64,000 nt of DNA from DASXRA01 sp036502575 (lineage in GTDB: Bacteria; Actinomycetota; Actinomycetes; Mycobacteriales; Jatrophihabitantaceae): NCBI GenBank assembly GCA_036502575.1, contig DASXYL010000068.1, forward strand, positions 13,531 through 77,530, read 5' to 3'. A program made the position numbers and the translations under genes. Positions 44,959 through 53,415 of the stretch are shown one piece after another. Numbering within the stretch: position 1 is the stretch's first letter; each line of letters opens with the position of its first letter. Under the pieces are notes generated by a model. That model made no database searches and had not been told where the DNA came from. It saw only the letters and a program-made list of their open reading frames with translations.

Positions 44959-45597
44959 CTAGCGCCGGATTGCCGGCTTGATGCTCAGGGTCGGCTTGGC
45001 CTCGAGCCCGCGCAGGCCGTTCCAGCCGAGGTTGACCAGGTGGGCGGCCACCTCCTCCCGCTTGGGGCGACGCGCCTCCAGCCACCATTGGCCGGTCAGC
45101 GCCACCATGCCGACCAGCATCTGCGCGTACATGCCGGCGAGCTTGGACTGCAGCCCGCGCCGGTCGAACTCGCGGGCCAAGATGTACTCGACCTGCGAGG
45201 CGATGTCGTTGAGCAGTGAGGAGAACGTCCCTGTGCCCGATACGACGGGCGAGTCGCGGGTCAGCACCCGGAACCCGTCCGTCTCGTCCTCGATGTAGGT
45301 GAGCAGGGCGAGCGCAGCCTGCTCGACGAGCTGGCGCGGGTGCCCCGCGGTCAGCGCCGAGGTGACCCGTTCGAGCAGCGCCTCCATCTCGCGGTCGACC
45401 ACGACGGCGTAGAGCCCCTCCTTGCCGCCGAAGTGCTCGTAGACGACCGGTTTGCTCACGCCGGCCCGCGACGCGATCTCCTCGATCGAGGCGGCCTCGA
45501 AGCCTTTCTCGGCGAACAGCGACCGCCCGACGTCCAGCAACTGCTCCCGCCGCGCCTTGCCGGTCATCCGCACGCGAGGGCGCGCCTCAGGGGTCAT
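44959..45597 (-). CDS. TetR/AcrR-family transcriptional regulator
   Basis: 212 residues with an N-terminal helix-turn-helix (REQLLDVGRSLFAEKGFEAA, SIEEIASRAGVSKPVVYEHF) and a TetR C-terminal domain. ATG 45597 is used; ATG 45567 (MTGKARREQLL) is an alternative. It lies upstream of the kynurenine operon on the same strand, so it could regulate kynA, but it is also divergent from the LuxR-type regulator, with start codons only about 20 bp apart. Target and ligand are unknown. Confidence 0.9.
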   Translation of the reverse strand: MTPEARPRVRMTGKARREQLLDVGRSLFAEKGFEAASIEEIASRAGVSKPVVYEHFGGKEGLYAVVVDREMEALLERVTSALTAGHPRQLVEQAALALLTYIEDETDGFRVLTRDSPVVSGTGTFSSLLNDIASQVEYILAREFDRRGLQSKLAGMYAQMLVGMVALTGQWWLEARRPKREEVAAHLVNLGWNGLRGLEAKPTLSIKPAIRR

Positions 45598-45616
45598 TCG
45601 GCCATCTTGCTCTCAT

Positions 45617-48340
45617 GTGACGCACAATTCCGGTGTGGACGCGACGGTGCTCGGCCGCGACGCGGAGCTGGCCGCGCTCCAGGCCCTGCTCGACGCCGCC
45701 CGCGGCGGGTCCGGCGCACTCGCCGTGATCATGGGTGAGGCCGGCATCGGCAAGACGACCCTGCTCGCCGAGCTGAGCCACCGCGCGACGACGGCCGGAG
45801 TGTTGGTACTCGCCGGCCGAGCGATCGCCGACGAGGGCATGCCCGCGCTCTGGCCGTGGCTCCGCGTGCTCGACGGCGCCCCGGGGTTGACGCGCGAGCT
45901 GCTCACCGTGGCCGACGGCCCACCGGAGGAGATGCTGTTCCTCTCCCTCGAGCGCACCGCCCACGCGTTACGCGCCGCCGGCGACGGTGCCGGACTCCTC
46001 ATCACGCTGGAAGACCTGCACTGGGCCGCTCCGGCGTCGCTGCGCCTGCTGCGCCTGCTCGGCGGGGAGCTCGCCGGGTCGCGGGTGTTCGTCGTGGCGA
46101 CGAGCCGGACGAGCACCGACGTGCCGGGCCACCGGTTCGACCTGGGCCCGCTGCGCGAAGCGGACGTCGCCGGCTGGCTCGGCCCGGTGCACGAGTCGTG
46201 GCCGCCGTACCTGCATCGGCAAAGCGGCGGCAACCCGTTGTTCCTGCGCGAGCTGGCTCGAGTAGCGGCCCGCGACGGGGGCCTCGCCCGGCCGGCGACC
46301 GAGATCGCCGTCCCGGACGAACTGCGGCGGGTCGCGGGATACCGATTCACCACCCTCACCCCACCGTGCCGCTGGCTGCTCGGCGGGGCGAGCGCGCTCG
46401 GCGAGGACTTCGACCTCGCCATCCTGTCGGCGGCCGCCGAGCAACCGGCCGACTCGCTGGCCGGGGCCGTCACGGCGGGTGTCTTGATCGACGACGCCGC
46501 CGCCCCCAACCGGATGCGCTTCTCCCACGCGCTGGTGCGCCGGGCGCGCTACGACGAGCTGCCCCGGGCCGAGCGCATCGACTGGCATCGCCGCATCGCC
46601 GACGCGCTGCCACCCGGCACCCCGGCCGCCACGTTGGCCCGGCACCGGGTGCGCGCCGCCGTCGACGAGCCGAGTAGCCGGGCCGCGATCGACGCGTGCC
46701 GGGCGGCCGCCCGGGCCGCGACGGACGCGGCCGACTCCCCCGGCGCCCACCACTGGTACCAACGGGCCGCTGATCTCATCGACGCGGCCGCGTACGACGA
46801 TGCCGAACGGTGCGAACTGATCGTCGAACTCGCCGCAGCTGCGCATCACAACGGCCAGGTCACCGAGGCGATCACACACTGCAGCGAGGCTGTAGACCTG
46901 GCCGAACGGATCGGCAGCGCCGAGCTCGCGGCCCGGGCGGCGATCACGGTCCGCGGAACGGCCGTGGCGCAGGTGAACCAGATGATCGTCTCGCTGTGCC
47001 AGCGCACCAACATGCTCCTGGCCGGACGGATCGACGCACTGCACGCTCGCGTACTCGCCCAACAGGCCCTCGCGCTGAGCGAGATCTACGAATTCGCCGC
47101 CGCCGACCCGATCAGCCAGGAAGCGATGCAGCTCGCCGAACGGACCGGCGACCGGGTCGCACTCGTCGACGCCGTGCACGCCCGGCACAACCTATCGACG
47201 GGGCCGGACGGCGTGACCGAACGCCTCGACCTCGCCAAGCGCCTGCGTGAGATCGGCGACGTGCCGGAGCGGCCCGACTCGCCGCTGTGGGGGCACGTGT
47301 GGCGCATCGACGCTTCCATGCAGCTCGGCGCGATGCACGAGGTGGACGCCGAACTCAGCGGGCTGGAGTCCTTGGTCGAACGGCTCGCCTGGCCGCTCGC
47401 GCAGTGGCACCTGCGGCGCACCCAGGCGACCAGAGCGCTGGTGGCCGGCGACTATCCGCGTTCCCTGGAGTTGACCCGGATGGCCGAGGCCGTCGGGTCG
47501 GCCACCCAGGACGTCTCGGTGCAATTGCAGTCCTACGCATTCCTGGTCGACCTCGAGCAGCGCACCGGCGTCTTCGGCGACCACGAGCCGCAGCTGGGGC
47601 AGGTCGTCGCCGGCTTGTCGATGCCGCTCGTCTGGGCGAGCTACGCCAACTACCGGCTCGCCCAGGGCGATCGCGACACCGCGGCCGGCCTGCTCGAACG
47701 TCTGCGCCCGGTGCTGGCGTCCATGCCGGTCGACACCCGTTGGCTGCCGGCCGTCCAGGATGCGAGCCGACTCGCGGCCGCGTTCGGCGATCGCGACGTT
47801 GCCACCTGGTGCCGCGATCGCCTACTGCCCTATGCCGGGTACTACGTCGGGTCGGTGTCGGGCTACCGCGGCTCGGTCGCGCACGCGCTGGCCCTGCTGG
47901 ACGCGGCGCTCGGGGATCTGGAGGCCGCCGACGGGCGATTCGCCGCCGCCGAGGCGGCCGAGACCCGGATCGGCGCGCCCGGTGAACTCGCCGTCGTCCG
48001 GATCGCCCACGCCCGCCTGCTCGCCGAGCGCGACGCCGCGGGCGATCGACGACGGGCCCGGGAGTTGGCCGAGCAGGCCGCGGTGACCGCTCGGCAGCTG
48101 GGAATGGTCGGCGTCCTCGCGCAGGCGGGCGAGATCGACCCGTCGCCGCAGCTGACCGGACGCGAACGGGAGATCGCGATTCTCGTCGCCGACGGCCTGG
48201 CTAATCGGACGATCGCCGATCGGCTCGTCCTGTCCGAGCGCACCATCGAGACGCACGTCCGCAACGTGCTCACCAAGCTCGATCTGACCAACCGGACGCA
48301 GCTCGCGGCCTGGGCGCTCCGGGCCGGGCTACGTGACTGA
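45617..48340 (+). CDS. Large ATP-binding LuxR-family regulator (LAL/MalT-like)
   Basis: About 907 residues from GTG 45617 (GTG 45635 also possible; neither has an obvious ribosome-binding site, so leaderless translation is plausible). N-terminal AAA-type ATPase: LGRDAELAALQALLDAARGG, Walker A GEAGIGKTTLLAEL, and the sensor/Walker B region LLITLEDLHWAAPASLRLL. A long helical, TPR-like middle part follows. The C-terminal LuxR helix-turn-helix is LTGREREIAILVADGLANRT, then IADRLVLSERTIETHVRNVL. Such regulators bind an inducer and activate catabolic or secondary metabolism genes. The target is unknown; the next gene follows closely. Confidence 0.92.
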   Translation: MTHNSGVDATVLGRDAELAALQALLDAARGGSGALAVIMGEAGIGKTTLLAELSHRATTAGVLVLAGRAIADEGMPALWPWLRVLDGAPGLTRELLTVADGPPEEMLFLSLERTAHALRAAGDGAGLLITLEDLHWAAPASLRLLRLLGGELAGSRVFVVATSRTSTDVPGHRFDLGPLREADVAGWLGPVHESWPPYLHRQSGGNPLFLRELARVAARDGGLARPATEIAVPDELRRVAGYRFTTLTPPCRWLLGGASALGEDFDLAILSAAAEQPADSLAGAVTAGVLIDDAAAPNRMRFSHALVRRARYDELPRAERIDWHRRIADALPPGTPAATLARHRVRAAVDEPSSRAAIDACRAAARAATDAADSPGAHHWYQRAADLIDAAAYDDAERCELIVELAAAAHHNGQVTEAITHCSEAVDLAERIGSAELAARAAITVRGTAVAQVNQMIVSLCQRTNMLLAGRIDALHARVLAQQALALSEIYEFAAADPISQEAMQLAERTGDRVALVDAVHARHNLSTGPDGVTERLDLAKRLREIGDVPERPDSPLWGHVWRIDASMQLGAMHEVDAELSGLESLVERLAWPLAQWHLRRTQATRALVAGDYPRSLELTRMAEAVGSATQDVSVQLQSYAFLVDLEQRTGVFGDHEPQLGQVVAGLSMPLVWASYANYRLAQGDRDTAAGLLERLRPVLASMPVDTRWLPAVQDASRLAAAFGDRDVATWCRDRLLPYAGYYVGSVSGYRGSVAHALALLDAALGDLEAADGRFAAAEAAETRIGAPGELAVVRIAHARLLAERDAAGDRRRARELAEQAAVTARQLGMVGVLAQAGEIDPSPQLTGREREIAILVADGLANRTIADRLVLSERTIETHVRNVLTKLDLTNRTQLAAWALRAGLRD

Positions 48341-48416
48341 TCTCAGTACCAGCACTGATGTAACCGTGGCCCCGGCCGTCCAGCATTCAGACACCAACTA
48401 TTGGAGGGTGATCAGA

Positions 48417-49040
48417 ATGTATGCACGACTGCAATGCACGGGCGGACCGCCTCCGGAGATCGCAAATGCACCGGACATGCAGCAGAAGGTGGTCGGTGTC
48501 ATCAGCAGCCACCCGGGATTCGCCGGGCTGTACATGCTCGACCAGATCGGGATCGGGCGCCGGGTGCTGCTCACCCTGTGGGAGACGCGGGACGAGGCGG
48601 TCGGCGCCTCGGCGCGGACCAGAGGTGAGCTCGGGCCACGTCCCTTCGAGCTCGAGGTGGACGAGATCTACGAGGTGATCGACGACTGGTCGGGGCCGGC
48701 CGCCGCCGAGCCCGCGGGCGCGGCGTCGTTCATGCAGTTCGAGACGCCGATGAGCCAGGCCCGCTTCGAGGCCGGGCAGCGGGCCGCGACGGAGCGCATC
48801 CAGCCGACGGTGGCCGAGGTGCCGGGGGCGGGCCGCGTCGTGACGCTGTGGGACGCGGAGCGGCGCGCGCTCGTGGTCTTCGCGTTCGCGACCTCGATGG
48901 ACGCCCTGGACGCGAGCGGGCGGGCGGCCAACTCGACCGAGTTGCCGCCCGGCGAGGATCCGGCGCTGCTCACCGGGCCGACCCGGTACGACGTGTGCGC
49001 CGTCGTCGCGTCAGAGCCGGCCCCCGCCGCTGCCCGCTGA
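48417..49040 (+). CDS. Unknown protein, dimeric alpha/beta-barrel (ABM-like) domains
   Basis: 207 residues from ATG 48417, chosen for GGAGGG 8 nt upstream; an in-frame GTG overlapping the LuxR gene stop at 48333 would add a tail without features. The pattern YARLQCTGG...VVGVISSHPGFAGLYML and LLTLWETRDEA resembles antibiotic-biosynthesis-monooxygenase-like ferredoxin folds, and a second related half is suggested by RVVTLWDAERRALVVFAF. No catalytic residue set is evident. It may be co-transcribed with the LuxR-type regulator. The family is uncertain. Confidence 0.65.
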   Translation: MYARLQCTGGPPPEIANAPDMQQKVVGVISSHPGFAGLYMLDQIGIGRRVLLTLWETRDEAVGASARTRGELGPRPFELEVDEIYEVIDDWSGPAAAEPAGAASFMQFETPMSQARFEAGQRAATERIQPTVAEVPGAGRVVTLWDAERRALVVFAFATSMDALDASGRAANSTELPPGEDPALLTGPTRYDVCAVVASEPAPAAAR

Positions 49041-49043
49041 CGA

Positions 49044-49994
49044 TCAGGCGCGCAGCTTGGCGATGCGTTCGGAGTTGGGCCACCGCACATCGGTGGCCCA
49101 ACCGAACTTCTCGAAGATCCAGATCACCCGGGCGGACGTGTCGAGCTGGCCGCGCAGCACCCCGTGCCGGGCCGCCGTCGGGTCGGCGTGGTGCAGGTTG
49201 TGCCAGCTCTCGCCGAAGCTGAGGATGGCCAGCGGCCAGAAGTTGGCGCTCTTGTCGCGGGACGCGAACGGCCGCTCGCCGATCATGTGGCAGACCGAGT
49301 TGATCGACCAGGTGACGTGGTGCAGCAGGAAGATCCGCACGAGCGACGCCCAGAAGAACGCCGACAGGGCACCCTGCCAGGACCAGCTGATCAACCCGCC
49401 GAGCAGCGCCGGGGCGAACACCGAGACCAGCACGCCCACGAAGAAGCCGTCGCTGATGCGGCGGATGTCGGGGTCGCGCATGAGGTCGGGCGCGTACTTC
49501 TCCCGGTTGGTGTGCTCGAGGTCGAACAGCCAGCCGATGTGCGCGTGGAACATGCCCTTGGCCAGCGCCCCGGTCGTCTCGCCGTAGCGCCACGGCGAAT
49601 GCGGGTCGCCGTCGCGGTCGCTGAACGCGTGGTGGCGGCGGTGGTCGGCCACCCAGCGGATCACCGGGCCCTCGACCGCCAAGCTGCCGGCCGCGGCGAG
49701 CGCGATGCGCAATCCCCGGTTGGCCTTGAACGAACCGTGCGTGAACAGGCGGTGAAACCCGACGGTCACCCCCAACCCGGACAGGTAGTAGAAGACGACG
49801 AACAGGATCACGTCCGTCCAGTTGAGGCCCCACCCCCACACCACCGGGATCGCCGCGAGAAACGCCAGGAACGGGACGATGACGAAGGTGTAGAGCATGA
49901 ACTGCTCGCCGTGCCGTTTCGCGCCTTCGGTGGTCGGTTTGGGAGCGCGCTCAGCCGGCGGCGCGGGCGCCGGGTCGCTGTCGAGCAGGGTCAT
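49044..49994 (-). CDS. Acyl-CoA/acyl desaturase (delta-9 type membrane desaturase)
   Basis: A 316-residue integral membrane di-iron desaturase introducing a double bond into fatty acyl chains. ATG 49994 has GGAAGG upstream. The three histidine boxes are complete: HRLFTH, HRRHH and SWHNLHH. Four membrane segments are visible (YTFVIVPFLAFLAAIPVVW, VILFVVFYYLSGLGVTVGF, FFVGVLVSVFAPALLGGLIS, ALSAFFWASLVRIFLL). It resembles actinobacterial DesA3/stearoyl-CoA desaturases. It is convergent with the ABM-like gene (3-bp gap), and palindromes in its upstream region suggest lipid-responsive control. Confidence 0.93.
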   Translation of the reverse strand: MTLLDSDPAPAPPAERAPKPTTEGAKRHGEQFMLYTFVIVPFLAFLAAIPVVWGWGLNWTDVILFVVFYYLSGLGVTVGFHRLFTHGSFKANRGLRIALAAAGSLAVEGPVIRWVADHRRHHAFSDRDGDPHSPWRYGETTGALAKGMFHAHIGWLFDLEHTNREKYAPDLMRDPDIRRISDGFFVGVLVSVFAPALLGGLISWSWQGALSAFFWASLVRIFLLHHVTWSINSVCHMIGERPFASRDKSANFWPLAILSFGESWHNLHHADPTAARHGVLRGQLDTSARVIWIFEKFGWATDVRWPNSERIAKLRA

Positions 49995-50069
49995 GTGCGC
50001 CGCCTTCCTTAGGTGGATTCGGATAGGTTGCAAGACGCAATCCACGCCGGGCAAACCGCCACGGCCGCG

Positions 50070-50099
50070 GTTACGGAAGCGTAACCTACGGCGCCGTAA
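50070..50099. promoter_or_regulatory. Operator-like palindromes upstream of the desaturase
   Basis: Two abutting inverted repeats: GGTTACG-gaag-CGTAACC at 50070-50087 and the perfect 12-bp palindrome TACGGCGCCGTA at 50088-50099, about 75 bp upstream of the desaturase start. Fatty-acid desaturase genes are often controlled by TetR-type regulators binding such sites; the regulator is not in this window as far as I can tell. Confidence 0.5.
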
Positions 50100-50163
50100 C
50101 GCAGCTAGACGCCGACGCGCCACGATCGCAACTGTTCATCGTCGGTACGCTGAGGCGTCGACT

Positions 50164-50239
50164 TGGGGGATGGGGTAAACGGCAGCCCGCAGGCCTTTGG
50201 AGCCTTGCAGTCTCGGTTCGAGTCCGAGTCCCCCAGCCA
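50164..50239 (+). tRNA. tRNA-Gln (anticodon TTG)
   Basis: A 76-nt cloverleaf: acceptor TGGGGGA pairs with TCCCCCA, a D-arm GGG/CCC, an anticodon stem CAGGC/GCCTT with loop CTTTGGA giving anticodon TTG, a T-arm CTCGG-TTCGAGT-CCGAG, and discriminator G followed by an encoded CCA. The anticodon stem has one mismatch (position 27-43). Glutamine identity fits the U1-A72 pair at the acceptor end. The tRNA lies between the desaturase promoter and the dehydratase-like gene. Confidence 0.9.
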
Positions 50240-50301
50240 GTCGCCGCGTTGCCCGTGAAAACTCGCGTGGCCACGTCGGATGCGCATGCGATCGTGGCGT
50301 C

Positions 50302-51222
50302 ATGGACGACACCATCGACCGGGACGCGATCGAGCACACCTACGAGGTGATCTGCGCGCACATCCGGCACACTCCGGTACTCGACCTCGACGGCGTCACG
50401 CTCAAGCTCGAACAGCTGCAGTACGCCGGCTCGTTCAAGGCGCGCGGCGCGATGGCGAACCTGCTGCTTCGCGACGTCCCGGAGGCCGGAGTGGTCGCCG
50501 CGTCCGGCGGTAACCACGGCGCGGCGGTCGCCTGGGCGGCGATGACGTCAGGCGTCCCGGCGACGATCTTCGTCCCGACCGTGTCATCCCCGGCGAAGAT
50601 CGCCCGCATCCGCGGCTACGGCGCCGATCTGGTGATCGGCGGCGACCGCTACGGCGACGCGCTGGACGCCAGCCGTGAGTGGTCGGCCGAGCACGAGGCG
50701 ATGGAGGTGCACGCGTACGACCAGCCGCTGACCCTGCTGGGCCAGGGCAGTCTCGCGCTCGAACTCGCCGAGCAGGCGCCGGGCCTGGACACCGTGCTCG
50801 TCGCCGTGGGCGGCGGTGGCCTCATCGGCGGCATCGCCGCCTATTACGCGGGCGATGCGCGCGTGATCGGCGTCGAGCCCGAGGGATCGCCGACCCTGAC
50901 CGACGCGCTGCGTGCTGGCCGTCCGGTCGATGCCCGCGCCGACGGCATCGCTAGTGACGCACTGGCCCCACGCCGGGTGGGCGAGCTGATGTTCCCCACT
51001 GCGCAGCGCTACATCGAGACGGTGCTCGTCACCGACGACGCGATCCGCGCCGCGCAGGCGGCACTGTGGGACCTCGCGCGCGTAGTGGCCGAGCCGGCCG
51101 GCGCGACCGCGTACGCCGCCCTCCTCAGCGGCGCCTACCGGCCGGCGTCGGACGAACGGGTCGGCGTAGTCGTCAGCGGCGCCAACACCACGGCCGTCGA
51201 CCTCAGCGCTGGAACGGGTTGA
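50302..51222 (+). CDS. PLP-dependent threonine/serine dehydratase-like enzyme
   Basis: 306-residue fold-type II PLP enzyme, like catabolic threonine ammonia-lyase without the C-terminal ACT regulatory domain. ATG 50302 (MDDTIDRDAIEHTY) begins directly before the conserved region, 62 nt after the tRNA. The PLP lysine is in YAGSFKARGAM, the phosphate loop is VGGGGLIGG, and the SGGNHG segment binds the substrate carboxylate. The end (VSGANTTAVDLS) matches the family. Whether it uses threonine, serine or another hydroxyamino acid is not clear. The 3' end overlaps the convergent vapC by 20 nt. Confidence 0.88.
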   Translation: MDDTIDRDAIEHTYEVICAHIRHTPVLDLDGVTLKLEQLQYAGSFKARGAMANLLLRDVPEAGVVAASGGNHGAAVAWAAMTSGVPATIFVPTVSSPAKIARIRGYGADLVIGGDRYGDALDASREWSAEHEAMEVHAYDQPLTLLGQGSLALELAEQAPGLDTVLVAVGGGGLIGGIAAYYAGDARVIGVEPEGSPTLTDALRAGRPVDARADGIASDALAPRRVGELMFPTAQRYIETVLVTDDAIRAAQAALWDLARVVAEPAGATAYAALLSGAYRPASDERVGVVVSGANTTAVDLSAGTG

Positions 51223-51613
51223 GGGTGCGCACGCCGGTGCGCTCGACATCGGCAGGGTTTCGGGTGACCAGCGTCCAGTCGTGAACGAGCGCCGTGGCCG
51301 CCAGCAGGCCATCGATGTCGGGCACCGGGTCGGGAACGCCGAGCAGCCCCCAACGCTGCGCGACTTCCAATGTGACCGGCACGATTCGCCGGCCGTAGCT
51401 GGCCACGATCTCACCGACCCACCGCTCCAGCGCCCCCGCCGCGACCGTATCCGTGCGGCGGCGTAGCTCGACCCAGCGCCGCAATTCGCCGAGCGTCAGA
51501 ACACTGAGATGCCGTTCGTGCGCGGATGTATCGGCGAGCCAATCCAGCACTGAGCGATCCGGGTGGCGCCGACCGGCTTGCGACACCACGTTCGTGTCGA
51601 GGAGATAGGTCAT
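51203..51613 (-). CDS. vapC: PIN-domain toxin VapC
   Basis: A 136-residue PIN-domain RNase, the toxin of a type II module. Acidic active-site residues are in YLLDTNVVSQ (D), TLGELRRWVE (E) and PDIDGLLAATAL (D), with a last one in LVTRNPADV. The ATG overlaps the antitoxin stop by 4 nt. The 3' end overlaps the dehydratase gene by 20 nt. VapC toxins usually cleave tRNA or rRNA; a tRNA-Gln gene lies 1 kb away, but that is not evidence of its target. Confidence 0.92.
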   Translation of the reverse strand: MTYLLDTNVVSQAGRRHPDRSVLDWLADTSAHERHLSVLTLGELRRWVELRRRTDTVAAGALERWVGEIVASYGRRIVPVTLEVAQRWGLLGVPDPVPDIDGLLAATALVHDWTLVTRNPADVERTGVRTLNPFQR

Positions 51614-51897
51614 GTCTCGTCGTCAAAATCGATCCGACGCGGCAGGCGTAGCCTCCGCTCGGCGATGATCTGATCCAGAAGATCTGCCGACTCGTCATCC
51701 TTCACTCCGTGAAGTAGCGGATCGTCTAAGTCGCCCTTCGAACCGTGGAATCGGCGGAACTCCTCGATGTCGATCACCACAGCGACCTCCTCCCCGTGCC
51801 GGGTCACGAACTGCGGCCCGTCGCTGTGCACCTTGCGCAGCAGCTCGCTGAACTTCTGCTTGGCCTCCTGGACCTGCCAATGCGCATCAACCGCCAT
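51610..51897 (-). CDS. vapB: VapB-like (Phd/YefM-type) antitoxin
   Basis: 95-residue DNA-binding antitoxin: the Phd/YefM N-terminus HWQVQEAKQKFSELLRKVHS, with GPQFVTRHGEEVAVVIDIEE, followed by a flexible acidic C-terminal part (ESADLLDQIIAERRLRLPRR) that likely wraps the toxin. It precedes and overlaps vapC (ATGA), the canonical order. It should repress its own promoter; the 66 bp up to glmU on the other strand must contain it. Confidence 0.92.
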   Translation of the reverse strand: MAVDAHWQVQEAKQKFSELLRKVHSDGPQFVTRHGEEVAVVIDIEEFRRFHGSKGDLDDPLLHGVKDDESADLLDQIIAERRLRLPRRIDFDDET

Positions 51898-51963
51898 GTC
51901 TAGACAGACTAGTCCGAAGACCGCGACAGAGCCAGCCTTGATCGCGGCATCTAGGCTCGCCTT

Positions 51964-53415
51964 GTGCCCACCTCGCGGCCTCCACTCGCCGTCATCGTCC
52001 TCGCCGCTGGTGAGGGCACCCGGATGAAATCAGCGACGTTGCCCAAGGTGCTGCACGGCTTCGCCGGCCGCACTCTGCTCGGTCACGTGCTGGCCGCCGC
52101 CGACTCGCTGGGCGCCGCGCACACGGTGGTGGTGATCGGTCATCGGCGCGATGCCGTGCGCGAGTACCTGGCCGAGATCGCGCCGGGCGTCACCTCCGTC
52201 GTGCAGGAGCAGCAGAACGGCACCGGCCACGCGGTGCGGGTCGCCCTGGACGCCGTCCCCGCGGGCGATGCCGGCACGGTGGTCGTCGTGCCCGGCGACG
52301 CGCCGCTGCTGACATCCGCCACGCTGCGCGCTCTGGTCGACGAGCACGAGACGTCCGGCGCGGCGGCCACCGTCCTGTCCAGCGTCGCGCCCGACCCGAC
52401 CGGCTACGGCCGCGTGATCCGGGCCGAACACGGCAAGTCCGTGCTGCGCGTCGTCGAGCACAAGGACGCGACGGCCGACGAACGGGCCGTGAACGAGGTC
52501 GCGGCCAGCGTGTACGCCTTCGACCACGCACTGCTGCGCGACGCTGTGGGCCGGCTGTCGACGGACAACTCCCAGGGCGAGGAGTACCTGCCCGAGGTCG
52601 TGTCGATCCTGGTCGCCGACGGACAGCTGGTAGGCGCGGTGGTGGCCCCGCACGACGAGACCGCCGGGGTGAACGACCGGGTGCAGCTGGCCGCCGCCCA
52701 TCGCGTCTACAACACCCGGCTGCTCGATGAGCACATGCGCGCCGGGGTGACCGTCGTCGATCCGGCCACCACCTGGGTCGACTCCGGCGTCACCCTCGAC
52801 GCCGACGTGACGCTGCTGCCGTCGGTCGACCTGCACGGGACGACGGCGATCGCGACCGGCGCGGTGGTCGGCCCGCACACGTCGCTCACGGACACCACCG
52901 TCGGCGCGAACACCATGATCGACCGCGCGGTCGGCAAGAACGCCACGATCGGCGCCGACGTGACGATCGGCCCGTACGCGTACCTGCGTCCGGGCACCGT
53001 GCTGCACGACGGCGTCCACATCGGCACCTACGTCGAGATCAAGGGCAGCGAGATCGGCGCCGGGACCAAGGTGCCGCACCTCTCTTATGTGGGCGACGCG
53101 ACGGTGGGCGAGCGCAGCAACATCGGGGCCGCCACCGTGTTCGTCAACTACGACGGGGTGGCCAAGCACCGCACCACCGTCGGTGACCACGTCCGCATCG
53201 GGTCCGACACGATGCTCGTCGCGCCGGTGGACGTCGGCGACGGGGCCTACACCGCGGCCGGCTCGGTGATTGACGAGGATGTCCCGCCCGGCGATCTGGG
53301 CATTGCGCGCGCCCGTCAGCGCAACGTGGCAGGCTGGGTATTACGAAAGCGACCGGGCTCCGCCGCTGCGGATGCCGCCCAACGAACCGACAATCACGAC
53401 GGGGAGGCGACATGA
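51964..53415 (+). CDS. glmU: Bifunctional GlmU: GlcN-1-P acetyltransferase / UDP-GlcNAc pyrophosphorylase
   Basis: Makes UDP-GlcNAc, the precursor of peptidoglycan. 483 residues from GTG 51964. The pyrophosphorylase domain begins VIVLAAGEGTRMKSATLPKV with QQNGTGHAVR and VVPGDAPLL, and continues VVEHKDA...EVAASVYAF. The C-terminal left-handed beta-helix acetyltransferase has NTRLLDEHMRAGVTVVDP, PYAYLRPGTVL, SYVGDATVGERSNIGA and NYDGVAKHRTTVGD. The prs gene follows with an ATGA overlap, as in most Actinobacteria. Complete. Confidence 0.98.
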   Translation: MPTSRPPLAVIVLAAGEGTRMKSATLPKVLHGFAGRTLLGHVLAAADSLGAAHTVVVIGHRRDAVREYLAEIAPGVTSVVQEQQNGTGHAVRVALDAVPAGDAGTVVVVPGDAPLLTSATLRALVDEHETSGAAATVLSSVAPDPTGYGRVIRAEHGKSVLRVVEHKDATADERAVNEVAASVYAFDHALLRDAVGRLSTDNSQGEEYLPEVVSILVADGQLVGAVVAPHDETAGVNDRVQLAAAHRVYNTRLLDEHMRAGVTVVDPATTWVDSGVTLDADVTLLPSVDLHGTTAIATGAVVGPHTSLTDTTVGANTMIDRAVGKNATIGADVTIGPYAYLRPGTVLHDGVHIGTYVEIKGSEIGAGTKVPHLSYVGDATVGERSNIGAATVFVNYDGVAKHRTTVGDHVRIGSDTMLVAPVDVGDGAYTAAGSVIDEDVPPGDLGIARARQRNVAGWVLRKRPGSAAADAAQRTDNHDGEAT

